From: JBBQYA01 sp038209155
Lineage (GTDB): Bacteria; Bacteroidota; Bacteroidia; Sphingobacteriales; Sphingobacteriaceae
DNA: 45,172 bases
Assembly (NCBI GenBank): GCA_038209155.1
Contig: JBBQYA010000012.1
Location: 1 to 45,172, forward strand
Reading direction: 5' to 3'
Below the pieces are notes generated by a model. The model ran no database searches. It worked only from the letters and a program-made list of their open reading frames with translations, and was not told where the DNA came from. The translations under genes and the position numbers were made by a program. Shown here piece by piece: positions 24,207 to 33,069 of the stretch. Position 1 is the stretch's first letter; every line of letters starts with the position of its first letter.

Positions 24207-24500
24207 ATGAAAAAATCAATATTAAATTTAGCCTTAATTTTATCTATCTCAATTTTAATGTCTTCTTGCTATACATTAACTTATTCAGTAGGTAAAGGTG
24301 CGCAAACTGGAGTAGAGTTTAAAGAAAAAAATCATTACTTAATCCTTGGTTTAGCCCCTATTTATACTTCAGACCCCGTTAAATTGGCTGGAGGAGCAGC
24401 AGATTATGAAGTAACAATTACACATACTTTCATTGATGGATTATTAAATTCTCTAACTTTCGGAATTTATACACCAACGACAACTATAGTAAGAAAGTAA
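24207..24500 (+). CDS. Bor/Iss-like lipoprotein
   Basis: A 97-residue predicted lipoprotein. The signal peptide ends in a lipobox-like LMSSC with Cys21 as lipidation site. The C-terminal half, AGGAADYEVTITHTFIDGLL (61-80) followed by TFGIYTP (84-90), follows the Bor family pattern. In phage lambda Bor and E. coli Iss that pattern is GGAE...TFVNGLLGFITLGIYTP, and those lipoproteins are linked to serum survival. In Bacteroidota the role is unknown. Unlike lambda Bor, no phage genes are near. An A-rich leader precedes the ATG (AAAAACAATG) and a hairpin terminator follows. Confidence 0.82.
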   Translation: MKKSILNLALILSISILMSSCYTLTYSVGKGAQTGVEFKEKNHYLILGLAPIYTSDPVKLAGGAADYEVTITHTFIDGLLNSLTFGIYTPTTTIVRK

Positions 24501-24514
24501 TAAAATAAATAAGG

Positions 24515-24547
24515 CAGGAATATCTTTTATAGGTATCCCTGTTCTTT
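24515..24547 (+). terminator. Terminator-like hairpin after the Bor-like gene
   Basis: CAGGAATATCT (24515-24525) pairs with AGGTATCCCTG (24531-24541) with one mismatch and one wobble around a 5-nt loop, followed by TTCTTTA. It separates the lipoprotein gene from the tiny membrane gene at 24560, whose ATG is only 18 nt further on. Confidence 0.6.
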
Positions 24548-24559
24548 AATACTATTTAT

Positions 24560-24754
24560 ATGAAAAAATGGATTGTTGCAATTGGTACGTTATTTTTACT
24601 TCTAGGTATTTTACAATTCTTTAAATATTTTTCCAATTACAATATTCTAACTCAATATGGAAAAGGATATGTGTGGGGATCTGGAATTTTAATAATAATA
24701 GGAATTATTTTAATTATCGTTGGAACAAAAAAAAAGGTTATTGAAAAATCTTAA
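24560..24754 (+). CDS. Tiny two-helix membrane protein
   Basis: A 64-residue protein with two hydrophobic helices (about 4-21 and 39-57) separated by a short polar loop (KYFSNYNILTQYGKGYVWGSG), and a Lys-rich C-terminus (GTKKKVIEKS) that should lie in the cytoplasm. I recognise no family. The Lys-Lys start, alternation of helix and loop, and A+T-biased but coherent codons support a real gene. It lies just after the Bor-like gene and its hairpin, on the same strand. Confidence 0.6.
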   Translation: MKKWIVAIGTLFLLLGILQFFKYFSNYNILTQYGKGYVWGSGILIIIGIILIIVGTKKKVIEKS

Positions 24755-24866
24755 AAGACTGAAAGTATGTAGGCTGTAATTATTCAATAATAAATTTTAA
24801 AAAGGTAATTCTACTGATCACAATTATTAAAAAAAATTTATTAAAACTAAATCTTTTACGCTATTC

Positions 24867-25823
24867 TTAATATTTACCTCCAAGCATTCTATAGTATGCA
24901 AGTGTTTGGCAAATAGATTGTATTTCTTTTTGTGAGATTTTCCTCTCCAGATGTAAACTCTCTCCTTGAATTTTAAGTTTAGCACTCTTTGAATTAGCTA
25001 ATGAATAAATTAATTCCTTATTTCTATGAGTTAATAAATCATCCATCCATTCTAATCTAGTATTACCAAAAAAACGATTATTTACATTTTGAGGTCTATA
25101 TTCAAAAAGCTTGTCGTCAATCAAAAATTGGAGATTTTTAATATCTAAAACTTCAAAGGAAAAGTTGTATAAAGTGAATCTCAAACCACATGCTTTACCA
25201 TTATTTGTTGAAAAATAACAGTATAAACGATTTTTTTCATTTCTTTTTTTGAACAAAACAGGTTCATAAAAAACGATATTTTCTTTTGAAAATTCGTCTT
25301 TACTTTGAACAAAATATTTTTCGTACGATTTTGCTTTTGAAGGATTTGGTTTTGTTTCTTTCTTAAAATTCAATATTTTTTGATACAAATCATCAAACTC
25401 GTATAGCACTTTGAAATTTCGTCTTTCCTCAATTAATTTAGGAACATTTTTTTCTAAACTATTTCTTCCATCAAACATAACAATTGATGTAATGTCGCTT
25501 CCATTTTCATTTAATAATCTAAACTTTAGCGGAAGTATCGTTTCTGTAATTTCATACTCTGGGTTGGGTACATTATCTCCTAATGAAAAGAAGAACATAT
25601 CATAAGCTTTCTCGAACGCATCAGAATCGGTTTGAGATTTAAATTCGTAAGAGCCGATTTCATAAACGGACTTTTCGCCGTGCAAATCTTCTTTTTCAAC
25701 CGTTTCAATATATTGATAGGATTTATCTTCCTTTTTAAAAATAAAAACACAAATTATATATATTGGAAGAACTACAAAAAGAATAAAATTAATAAAAAAT
25801 GAAAAGCCTTTTAAAGATCGCAT
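24867..25823 (-). CDS. Membrane-anchored protein of unknown function
   Basis: A 318-residue protein not recognised. It has a single N-terminal membrane segment (about 9-30), preceded by a short basic MRSLKG and followed by a Lys/Asp-rich stretch, so most of it probably lies outside the cytoplasmic membrane. The body is a mix of beta-like strands, rich in Phe, Tyr and Lys, with no obvious metal or catalytic motif. The two cysteines in RLYCYFSTNNGKACGLRF could pair. It stands between a small membrane gene (convergent) and guaB (same strand, separated by 49 bp), so it may be read through from guaB or have its own promoter. Confidence 0.7.
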   Translation of the reverse strand: MRSLKGFSFFINFILFVVLPIYIICVFIFKKEDKSYQYIETVEKEDLHGEKSVYEIGSYEFKSQTDSDAFEKAYDMFFFSLGDNVPNPEYEITETILPLKFRLLNENGSDITSIVMFDGRNSLEKNVPKLIEERRNFKVLYEFDDLYQKILNFKKETKPNPSKAKSYEKYFVQSKDEFSKENIVFYEPVLFKKRNEKNRLYCYFSTNNGKACGLRFTLYNFSFEVLDIKNLQFLIDDKLFEYRPQNVNNRFFGNTRLEWMDDLLTHRNKELIYSLANSKSAKLKIQGESLHLERKISQKEIQSICQTLAYYRMLGGKY

Positions 25824-25872
25824 TGATAAAATATATTTTTTATAAACAAAAAATCATTAATAAATATCTTCA

Positions 25873-27342
25873 TCACCTCGTATAATTCGGAGCTTCTTTA
25901 GTAATCGTAATATCATGTGGATGACTTTCTCGAATGCCAGAAGTTGTTATTTTTATAAATCTAGCTTTTTGTAATTCTTCAATTGTGGCAGCACCGCAAT
26001 ATCCCATTCCAGCTCTTAATCCTCCTACATACTGATACATAACTTCTGCTAAAGTTCCTTTAAATGGGACTCGACCAACAATACCTTCTGGAACTAATTT
26101 TTTGATATCATCTTCAGCATCTTGAAAATATCGATCCTTAGAACCAGTTTCCATTGCTTCTATGGATCCCATTCCTCTATATGATTTAAATTTTCTTCCT
26201 TCGTAAATTATAGTTTCACCTGGCGATTCTTCTACACCTGCAAATAATGAACCTGCCATTATACAACTTGCACCAGCCGCAATAGCTTTGGGAATATCTC
26301 CAGTATGTTTAATTCCTCCATCTGCAATTACAGGAATTCCAGTTCCGAGAAGTGCTTGTGCACATTCATAAACAGCATATAACTGTGGAACTCCTACTCC
26401 TGCAATGATTCGTGTAGTACAAATTGAACCTGGGCCAATTCCTACTTTCACACCATCTGCACCTGCATCGGCTAATGCTTTTGCACCTTCTGCTGTTGCC
26501 ACATTTCCAGCTATGATTTGCAAATCAGGAAAAGTACCTTTTACTAATTTGACTGCATCTATTACGCCTTTGGAATGTCCATGTGCGGTATCAATTGCAA
26601 TTACATCTACACCAGCATTCTTTAAAGCTTTTACTCTTTCTAAAATATCAGAAGTAACACCTACTGCTGCTCCAACTCTTAATCGTCCGAGTTCGTCTTT
26701 GCAGGCTGCTGGATAGGCTTTGAATTTTTGAATATCTTTAAACGTAATTAATCCTTTTAAAATACCTAATTCATCTACTACAGGAAGCTTTTCTATTTTA
26801 TACTCTTGCAAAATTTCCTCTGCCTGCAGTAAAGTTGTTCCTAATTTCGCAGTGATTAAATGATTTTTGGTCATTATTTCTTGAACAGGTTTATTGGCAT
26901 CTTTCTGAAATCGTATATCGCGATTGGTTAAAATTCCCACTAATAAATTTTCCTTATTTACTATCGGAATTCCACCAATGTTAAACTCTTTCATGAGCTT
27001 CATAGCTTCTCCTAATGTTTCATTTTCCAACAAAGTCACTGGGTCTTGAATCATGCCGCTTTCCGATCTTTTCACTTTTCGCACTTCGTCGGCCTGCTTT
27101 TCAATCGACATGTTTTTGTGCAAAAAGCCAATGCCTCCTAGCTGAGCAATAGCAATTGCTAAACCTGATTCTGTAACGGTATCCATTGCTGCTGAAACAA
27201 TTGGAACATTTAATCGGATTTTTTTTGTAATAAATGTTTGGGTGTTTACATCTCTTGGCAGAACTTCGGAATAGGCCGGAATGAGAAGGACGTCGTCGTA
27301 GGTTAAACCATCGACTACAAATTTTGAAATTTCAGTATTCAT
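25873..27342 (-). CDS. guaB: IMP dehydrogenase
   Basis: A 489-residue IMPDH of usual length that oxidises IMP to XMP with NAD, the committed step of GMP synthesis. The TIM-barrel domain is split by a CBS pair at about 95-205. DTAHGHSKGV (251-260) and GNVAT (279-283) bind cofactor and substrate. The catalytic loop GIGPGSICTTRIIAGVG (301-317) holds nucleophile Cys308, and YRGMGSIEAM is the IMP-phosphate/flap region. It is complete and looks fully functional. A -7 box (TAACTTTG) at 27373-27380 provides its own promoter, although the class IV aminotransferase gene lies only 70 bp upstream on the same strand. Confidence 0.97.
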   Translation of the reverse strand: MNTEISKFVVDGLTYDDVLLIPAYSEVLPRDVNTQTFITKKIRLNVPIVSAAMDTVTESGLAIAIAQLGGIGFLHKNMSIEKQADEVRKVKRSESGMIQDPVTLLENETLGEAMKLMKEFNIGGIPIVNKENLLVGILTNRDIRFQKDANKPVQEIMTKNHLITAKLGTTLLQAEEILQEYKIEKLPVVDELGILKGLITFKDIQKFKAYPAACKDELGRLRVGAAVGVTSDILERVKALKNAGVDVIAIDTAHGHSKGVIDAVKLVKGTFPDLQIIAGNVATAEGAKALADAGADGVKVGIGPGSICTTRIIAGVGVPQLYAVYECAQALLGTGIPVIADGGIKHTGDIPKAIAAGASCIMAGSLFAGVEESPGETIIYEGRKFKSYRGMGSIEAMETGSKDRYFQDAEDDIKKLVPEGIVGRVPFKGTLAEVMYQYVGGLRAGMGYCGAATIEELQKARFIKITTSGIRESHPHDITITKEAPNYTR

Positions 27343-27372
27343 TGCAAATAAGTGTAGGTACTATTTGCGGTA

Positions 27373-27380
27373 CAAAGTTA
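27373..27380 (-). promoter_or_regulatory. -7 box (TAACTTTG) for guaB
   Basis: Exact TAnnTTTG match on the minus strand, ending 30 nt upstream of the guaB ATG (27342). It lies in the 70-bp gap behind the aminotransferase gene. No -33 TTG at standard spacing. Confidence 0.55.
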
Positions 27381-27412
27381 TTAGATTTATTGATACTCTA
27401 TTATAATTCTTG

Positions 27413-28252
27413 CTATTGTTCGTTTAGAAAATTGGTAATCAATTTTGAAGTTTTACTAAAAAATCTTTTTTCTCCAAATCCCATTACCCATTGCAAGCCT
27501 TGAACAGCATTTGTTAAAAAAACTTCGTCGGATAAAACAAGATTTTGAAGGCCAATTCTTGTTTCAGTTATTTGAATTTTATTTTTTTTAGCAATAGATA
27601 AAATTGCTCTTCGCATCACTCCATCTATCCCACCTTCAGATAAGGACGGTGTATAAAGTTTATCATTTTTAACTAAAAAAATATTACTGCTAATGGTTTC
27701 TGCAATGTTTCCTTCGTTATTTAAAATAATTAAATCATCAAATCCTGTTTCTTTTGCCTCTATTCCAGCCATTACATATAATAATGCATTACTAGATTTT
27801 ATACCTGAATAAGAAGAAATGGATTTATTCAGTTTATCAAATACGCCCAGCAGTAATCCTTTTTTATTTAATTGATAACCTGATGTGCTTATTTTTTCAA
27901 CCTCAATGCTATAGCAAACCTCATTAGATTCTGGTGTGTAAAATCCACCTTCTTTTCTGAAAACACTCCATCTAATTCTTGCATCCTTGAAAATCTTATT
28001 CGATTTTAATAGCTCTTCTGTTTTCTGAATAATGAAATTTTTGTTGAACATTTCAGATCCTTGCATTTTTAGGAGTTGCATGCTCTGCATTAGTCTTTTT
28101 GAATGGAGGTCGGCAAACATAAGTTCAGCATTGATAACCCTCATAGATTCAAAGAGACCATCCCCATATCGGAAAGCACGATTTTCTAAACCCAGTACTA
28201 AATCTGAATTGGATTTTATTCTTCCGTTTATATTGATAAAATTTTCGCTCAT
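27413..28252 (-). CDS. Class IV PLP aminotransferase (BCAT / aminodeoxychorismate lyase family)
   Basis: A 279-residue fold-type IV PLP enzyme. RAFRYGDGLFESMRVINA (25-42) is the entrance motif, the Schiff-base lysine is Lys152 in YSGIKSSNALLYVMA, and Glu in NEGNIAETISSNIFLVKN is the PLP-nitrogen contact. EGGIDGVMRRAIL follows the usual GITR-like phosphate-cup segment. The length is closer to aminodeoxychorismate lyase (PabC) and D-amino-acid transaminases than to branched-chain aminotransferases of about 300-350 residues. Sequence alone does not settle between them. No pab genes are adjacent. It lies 70 bp upstream of guaB on the same strand. Confidence 0.85.
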   Translation of the reverse strand: MSENFININGRIKSNSDLVLGLENRAFRYGDGLFESMRVINAELMFADLHSKRLMQSMQLLKMQGSEMFNKNFIIQKTEELLKSNKIFKDARIRWSVFRKEGGFYTPESNEVCYSIEVEKISTSGYQLNKKGLLLGVFDKLNKSISSYSGIKSSNALLYVMAGIEAKETGFDDLIILNNEGNIAETISSNIFLVKNDKLYTPSLSEGGIDGVMRRAILSIAKKNKIQITETRIGLQNLVLSDEVFLTNAVQGLQWVMGFGEKRFFSKTSKLITNFLNEQ

Positions 28253-28400
28253 TAATTACAAATGCAAAATTGTTAATAAGCATTCAGAATTTAGCATAGA
28301 AAATGTTAATTCCTGAAATTATCTTTCAAAAGATTGATTATTAAATATTTTAAATTGAAAAATATTCTTTCTTTTATAGAATAAAATCTTACATCGAAAT

Positions 28401-29495
28401 ATGAAACAAATTTTATTCATTTTATCTATTGTTTTTAGTGTCAATTTTTCATTAATAGCACAAAATACTTCACAGTTTTTTATAGATAATGCACCTAGAG
28501 ATGCAAATAATTATGTTCAAAAATATATGGATCCTTATTTTAAATCATTTTCTAATAATATGAATGGTGGTTGGTATCAAACTGCTAAACCGCATGAACC
28601 GGGAAAATTCAATATTAATTTTTCGGTTTCTGGGTCTTTTGTTCCTCAGGCAGACAAATCATTTGATTTAAATTCGCTGAATTTACAATCTGTAAGAATA
28701 AAAAATGGTCAAAGCAGTATTACACCAACTGTAGCGGGCAAAGATGAGGATGGGCCAATTTTAGAAGTATTTATAAAAAATCCTAACCTTCCTTTTCCAG
28801 GAGGTGAATATGTAGTAACCGATTTTAATGCAGTTCAAGGTTTAAACGTTGGCACAGTTCCAACTCCAATTTTACAAGGAGCTGTTGGTGTAGGATTAGG
28901 TACTGAAGTAATGTTAAGAATTTTACCAACCGTTAGATTTGATGATAAAAAAGGGAAAGTTTCTTTATTTGGATTTGGATTGAAACATAGTTTAAATCAA
29001 TATTTTCCAAATGAAGACGATCTTCCAGTTGATTTAGCAGTAATGGGAGCTTTTTCGAGATTTAATAGTGAGTATAAATTAGGATTGAAGCCAGAGGCAA
29101 ATAGACCACAAAGAAATGGTTCTGCTCCAGATTATTCTTCTCAATTATTAGAGTTTAATTCAAACAATTATACTGTGGCAGCTATCATTTCCAAAAAAAT
29201 CTCTGTAATAACTTTGTATGGTGGTTTGGGATATAATGGTGGAATTACCACTGCAAAGTTAAAGGGTATTTATCCGGTAACCATTATAGAAGATAATATT
29301 GCCAGTTCACAATTTGCTCAAGAAGTAATTATAAACTTTACCGATCCTACAAATTTAGAAACAGATGGAGCTAATAGTGCAAAAGTTACCGCTGGTTTTA
29401 GATTAAAACTGGCAGCATTCACACTTCATGCAGATTACTCTTATGCAAATTATAGTACTTTAAATGCAGGATTGGGTATCGCTATTGGAGAATGA
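28401..29495 (+). CDS. Secreted outer-membrane-type protein (DUF6588-like)
   Basis: A 364-residue protein with signal peptide (1-20, ending SLIAQ). The opening of the mature part (NYVQKYMDPYFKSFSNNMNG, then GWYQTAKPHEPGKFNINFSVS) recurs in Bacteroidota proteins that I associate with DUF6588. The many alternating strands, the aromatic residues and the ending (LHADYSYANYSTLNAGLGIAIG) indicate an outer-membrane beta-barrel. Ligand and role are unknown. It is monocistronic, flanked by divergent and convergent genes. I found no exact -7 box upstream. The family name is from memory; the barrel inference is stronger than the number. Confidence 0.72.
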   Translation: MKQILFILSIVFSVNFSLIAQNTSQFFIDNAPRDANNYVQKYMDPYFKSFSNNMNGGWYQTAKPHEPGKFNINFSVSGSFVPQADKSFDLNSLNLQSVRIKNGQSSITPTVAGKDEDGPILEVFIKNPNLPFPGGEYVVTDFNAVQGLNVGTVPTPILQGAVGVGLGTEVMLRILPTVRFDDKKGKVSLFGFGLKHSLNQYFPNEDDLPVDLAVMGAFSRFNSEYKLGLKPEANRPQRNGSAPDYSSQLLEFNSNNYTVAAIISKKISVITLYGGLGYNGGITTAKLKGIYPVTIIEDNIASSQFAQEVIINFTDPTNLETDGANSAKVTAGFRLKLAAFTLHADYSYANYSTLNAGLGIAIGE

Positions 29496-29566
29496 TTTCG
29501 TTTTAATTGATAAAAATTAATTTTTGACAATTACAAATACAAATTTTTAAACATCCAATTTTTTTC

Positions 29567-30598
29567 TTAATCTTCAATTGGTGCTGCTACATACGATCTC
29601 AATTTGTCTACAACCGTAGCAAAATCTTCTGGTAATTCACTTTCAAACAGAATAGGTTTCCTAGTGCCCGGATGAATGAAACCCAAACTTTGAGCATGTA
29701 AAGCCTGTCGTGGCATAATGTTGAAACAATTTTGAATAAATTGTTTGTATTTAGCTCCACTATTTTGTTTCAAAACCACATTTCCACCATAACTTTCATC
29801 GCTAAATAATGGATGTCCGATAGATTTCATGTGGGCTCTAATTTGATGGGTTCTACCCGTTTCTAATTTACAGGCTATCATAGTTAAAAATCCGAATCTC
29901 TCTAAAACTTCATAATGAGTGATAGCTTCTTTTCCTTTTTCTGGATCATTAGAAATAGACATTATTCTCCGATCTTTTAAACTTCTGCCTATGTAACCTC
30001 CAATTGTTCCAGGTATTTCCAGATCGCCCCAAACTAATGCAACATATCTTCTTGTGATAGAATGATCATAAAATTGTTTTGCTAAAAAGGTCATGGCTAA
30101 CTCATTTTTACTTACCAATAACAATCCAGAAGTGTCTTTATCTATACGATGAACTAATCCAGGTCGAGATAAATTTCCTTTTAAGTTGGGTAAATTCTCA
30201 AAATGATAAGCCAAAGCATGAACTAGTGTATGATGAAAATTATTATAACCGGGATGAACTACCATTCCAGGTTCTTTGTTGATAATAATAATGTCATCAT
30301 CTTCAAAAACGATATTAATCGGAATATTTTCAGGGTAAATGGTGGTATCTCTCGGTGGGTGAGCTAAAACGATTGAAATAACATCTTGCGGTTTCACTCG
30401 GTAATTTGATTTTACAGGCTTATCATTCACCAAGATATTACCAGCTAATGCAGCATTTTGAATTCTATTTCTTGATGCATTCTCCATTCGGTTCATCAGA
30501 AATTTATCGATTCTAAGCAGCGATTGCCCTTTATCTACTTCTAATCTAAAATGTTCGTAAAATTCTTGCTCTTCCGCTTCTACTATTTCTTCTTCCAT
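29567..30598 (-). CDS. rluD: RluA/RluD-family 23S rRNA pseudouridine synthase
   Basis: A 343-residue pseudouridine synthase with an N-terminal S4 RNA-binding domain (about 26-85: LLRIDKFLMNRMENASRNRI, then GNILVNDKPVKSNYRV). The RluA catalytic motif HRIDKDTSGLLLV is at 150-162 with catalytic Asp153. Motif LETGRTHQIRAHM (RTHQIR) and GHPLFSDESYGG complete the fold. RluD converts uridines in helix 69 of 23S rRNA. Several RluA paralogues exist, so the exact site is probable rather than certain. The ATG at 30598 is preferred to an in-frame TTG at 30607, which lies inside the -7 box (30605-30612). The gene is divergent from the ACC deaminase-like gene. Confidence 0.9.
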   Translation of the reverse strand: MEEEIVEAEEQEFYEHFRLEVDKGQSLLRIDKFLMNRMENASRNRIQNAALAGNILVNDKPVKSNYRVKPQDVISIVLAHPPRDTTIYPENIPINIVFEDDDIIIINKEPGMVVHPGYNNFHHTLVHALAYHFENLPNLKGNLSRPGLVHRIDKDTSGLLLVSKNELAMTFLAKQFYDHSITRRYVALVWGDLEIPGTIGGYIGRSLKDRRIMSISNDPEKGKEAITHYEVLERFGFLTMIACKLETGRTHQIRAHMKSIGHPLFSDESYGGNVVLKQNSGAKYKQFIQNCFNIMPRQALHAQSLGFIHPGTRKPILFESELPEDFATVVDKLRSYVAAPIED

Positions 30599-30604
30599 AA
30601 CCGC

Positions 30605-30612
30605 CAAAGATA
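30605..30612 (-). promoter_or_regulatory. -7 box (TATCTTTG) for the pseudouridine synthase gene
   Basis: Exact TAnnTTTG on the minus strand, ending only 6 nt before the ATG at 30598. The transcript would be leaderless or nearly so. The box overlaps the alternative TTG start. Confidence 0.5.
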
Positions 30613-30670
30613 AACTTCCCTACACAGAAATTTTTCTTTATTCCCAAATTCAAAACTTGTTTATTTGTAA

Positions 30671-31570
30671 ATGTTCGATTTTCCAATTCATAGTCCGATT
30701 CAAAAAATCAATCAAACGTCTTTTTTTGGAAATGATGTAGAAATTTATTTTAAACGAGATGATATGATTCATCCTTTTATTTCTGGCAATAAATGGAGAA
30801 AACTAAAATATAATTTACAGGAAGCCAAATCTCAATCTAAAAATAAATTAGTGACTTTTGGTGGAGCGTATTCCAATCATTTGCTTGCAACTGCATGTGC
30901 AGGAGCACTTTTTGGATTCAAAACCTTAGGTCTGGTAAGAGGAGAGAAATCTTCTGAACTAAACGACACTTTATTTTTATGCCAACAGTTTGGAATGGAA
31001 TTAAACTATTTGGATCGTGAAACATATTTAAACAAAAAGGAATTTTTTAATGAAAATTATTTAAAAGACCAATCGGCTTATTTTATAGATGAAGGAGGTT
31101 TTGGAAAGAATGGAATTTTAGGTTGTGAAGAATTGGTAGATGAGTTGGACATTGAGTATGACTATATTTTTTTGGCGTCAGGCACAGCTACAACTTTTGC
31201 TGGTATTGCTAATGCTTGTCTTAAGAAAGCACTAAAAACAAAAGTAAGAGGAATTGTAATTCACAAAGGAATGGAAGAATTAAAAATTCAAATTAATCAA
31301 TTGATTCCTGATTTCGAATTGAATGAAAGATACCATTTTCAAGAGCATCATTTGGGTGGATATGCTAAAACAAATTCTGAATATTTAGCTTGGTGCACTC
31401 GATTTTCATCTGCTAGTGGAATTTTGCTAGATCCAGTTTACACAGGCAAGGCAGTAAAGCATATTTCAGAATTATGCAAAGAAAATTACTTCAAAAAAAG
31501 AGTGAAAATCCTGTTTATACACACAGGAGGATTGATCGGAATCATGGGTAAAAAGCCAAAATATCCATGA
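30671..31570 (+). CDS. PLP-dependent deaminase, ACC deaminase/D-cysteine desulfhydrase family
   Basis: A 299-residue fold-type II PLP enzyme. FKRDDMIHPFISGNKWRKLK (28-47) contains the PLP lysine (Lys41 in SGNKWRKL). VTFGGAYSNHLLATACAGAL follows the family's substrate-carboxylate loop. FLASGTATTFAGI is the phosphate-binding region, and LDPVYTGKAV with FIHTGGLIGIMG is the C-terminal signature. Family members deaminate 1-aminocyclopropane-1-carboxylate or release H2S from D-cysteine. Most bacterial homologues annotated as ACC deaminase are really D-cysteine desulfhydrase-like, so I leave the substrate open. The protein is somewhat short compared with typical 320-340 residue members. It is divergent from rluD and upstream of the lysine transaminase gene. 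Confidence 0.85.
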   Translation: MFDFPIHSPIQKINQTSFFGNDVEIYFKRDDMIHPFISGNKWRKLKYNLQEAKSQSKNKLVTFGGAYSNHLLATACAGALFGFKTLGLVRGEKSSELNDTLFLCQQFGMELNYLDRETYLNKKEFFNENYLKDQSAYFIDEGGFGKNGILGCEELVDELDIEYDYIFLASGTATTFAGIANACLKKALKTKVRGIVIHKGMEELKIQINQLIPDFELNERYHFQEHHLGGYAKTNSEYLAWCTRFSSASGILLDPVYTGKAVKHISELCKENYFKKRVKILFIHTGGLIGIMGKKPKYP

Positions 31571-31620
31571 AATCATACTTTAAATTGTTTAAAGCTAGAT
31601 TAAAATAAATCGCAAAAAGG

Positions 31621-31651
31621 TTGTTTTTACATGCTTCAATGATTAAATTTG
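31621..31651 (+). promoter_or_regulatory. Complete Bacteroidota promoter (-33 TTG, -7 TAAATTTG) for the lysine transaminase gene
   Basis: TTG at 31621-31623 and TAAATTTG at 31644-31651 are separated by 20 nt, the spacing expected for the Bacteroidota housekeeping promoter. The box ends 17 nt before the ATG at 31669. It is the most complete promoter in the window. It lies inside the region an open-frame search would include in the gene from TTG 31621 or ATG 31639, which argues for the 31669 start. Confidence 0.75.
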
Positions 31652-31668
31652 TATTAATCCAATTGACT

Positions 31669-33000
31669 ATGTACAAACTAAATATATCACCCAATCAAGT
31701 TCAAGAAATATTGCAAAAACACATCTTAGCAGACGGTTACGACCTCACCTTCGATATGGAAAAAAGTAGTGGTGTGCACATTTACGATCAAATGCACAAT
31801 CGTACCATGCTGGACTTTTTCACTTGTTTTGCTTCTGTACCTCTTGGTTACAATCATCCAAAAATGCTTGGTGATGAAGAGTTTAAGAAAAATCTATTAT
31901 TAGCAGCTTTAACAAATCCTTCCAATTCTGATATTTACACTACGCAGTATGCTCAGTTTGTAGATACCTTTTCGAGAGTTGGTATTCCTGAATATTTACC
32001 ACACGCTTTTTTCATTGCTGGAGGTTCTTTGGCAATAGAAAATGCTTTGAAAGTTGCTATGGATTGGAAAGTTCAAAAAAATTACGCTAAAGGTTATCAG
32101 AAAGAAATAGGTCATAAAGTTTTACATTTTGAACAAGCCTTTCATGGTAGATCTGGTTATACATTAAGTTTGACCAATACTTTAGCAGACAAAACTAAAT
32201 GGTTTGCAAAATTTGACTGGCCTAGAGTATCTAATCCTAAAATGGTTTTTCCTTATTCGGATGAAAAATATGATGATCTTTTGCTAAGAGAAGAACACAC
32301 TTTTAAACAAATAGAAATTGCTTTTCAAGAAAACAAAGATGAAATTTGTTCAATTTTAATTGAACCTATCCAATCAGAAGGTGGAGATAATCATTTTAGA
32401 AAAGAATTTTTTGAGAAATTAAGAAAACTAGCCGATCATCATGAATGCTTGTTAATTTACGATGAAATACAGACTGGAGTTGGACTAACTGGTAAATTTT
32501 GGGCACATGAGCATTTTGGAAAAGATGCACGACCAGATATTTTAGCTTTTGGTAAAAAAATGCAAGTATGTGGAATTTTAGCCGGAAAGAAAATTGATGA
32601 AGTTGAAAATAATGTTTTTAAAGTAAGCTCAAGAATCAATTCTACTTGGGGAGGAAACTTGGTGGACATGGTAAGATCTTCAAAAATTATGGAAATAATA
32701 GAAGAAGACAACTTGTTGGAAAATGCCGAAAAATCTGGAAAATATTTACAAGATCAAGTTCAGAAGTTGGCAGATAAATATAAAGTAGTAACGAATGTGA
32801 GAGGAAGAGGATTATTAGTTGCTTTTGATTTTCCAACCAAAGAAATGCGAAATAAATTTGTAGAAAAGGGAATGGAAAACAATGTAATGTTCTTAGGCTG
32901 TGGAAATAATACGATACGGTTCAGACCCGCACTAATAATAACTTCAAAACATATAGACGACGGAATGGCAATTGCAGATAAAATTATTAGCCAATTTTAA
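31669..33000 (+). CDS. lat: L-lysine 6-transaminase
   Basis: A 443-residue class III aminotransferase of the LAT family (EC 2.6.1.36). It transfers the epsilon-amino group of lysine to 2-oxoglutarate, giving 2-aminoadipate 6-semialdehyde, which cyclises to piperideine-6-carboxylate. YDEIQTGVGLTGKFWAHEHF (264-283) holds the PLP-ring Asp265, AFGKKMQVCGILAG (293-306) holds the Schiff-base lysine (Lys296 or Lys297), and SRINSTWGGNLVDMVRS (321-337) is typical of LAT rather than ornithine or GABA aminotransferases. The start at 31669 is chosen because a full promoter lies just upstream. A partner aminoadipate-semialdehyde dehydrogenase is not in the window. A strong terminator follows. Confidence 0.92.
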   Translation: MYKLNISPNQVQEILQKHILADGYDLTFDMEKSSGVHIYDQMHNRTMLDFFTCFASVPLGYNHPKMLGDEEFKKNLLLAALTNPSNSDIYTTQYAQFVDTFSRVGIPEYLPHAFFIAGGSLAIENALKVAMDWKVQKNYAKGYQKEIGHKVLHFEQAFHGRSGYTLSLTNTLADKTKWFAKFDWPRVSNPKMVFPYSDEKYDDLLLREEHTFKQIEIAFQENKDEICSILIEPIQSEGGDNHFRKEFFEKLRKLADHHECLLIYDEIQTGVGLTGKFWAHEHFGKDARPDILAFGKKMQVCGILAGKKIDEVENNVFKVSSRINSTWGGNLVDMVRSSKIMEIIEEDNLLENAEKSGKYLQDQVQKLADKYKVVTNVRGRGLLVAFDFPTKEMRNKFVEKGMENNVMFLGCGNNTIRFRPALIITSKHIDDGMAIADKIISQF

Positions 33001-33024
33001 TTGTATAAAATTTAATGTTAAACG

Positions 33025-33058
33025 AAAAATGCTAGAGAAATTCTAGCATTTTTTTTTG
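33025..33058 (+). terminator. Bidirectional terminator between lat and bshB1
   Basis: AAAAATGCTAGA (33025-33036) pairs with TTCTAGCATTTTT around a short GAAA loop, followed by nine T residues on the plus strand. The complementary strand also ends in a T-run, so it can serve both convergent genes. Confidence 0.88.
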
Positions 33059-33069
33059 CATTTCTCCAA

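Noticed and set aside
31621..31668. Longer N-terminus for the lysine transaminase from TTG 31621 or ATG 31639
   Set aside because: The interval contains a properly spaced -33/-7 promoter, and the extra residues (IKFVLIQLT) do not fit the family N-terminus.
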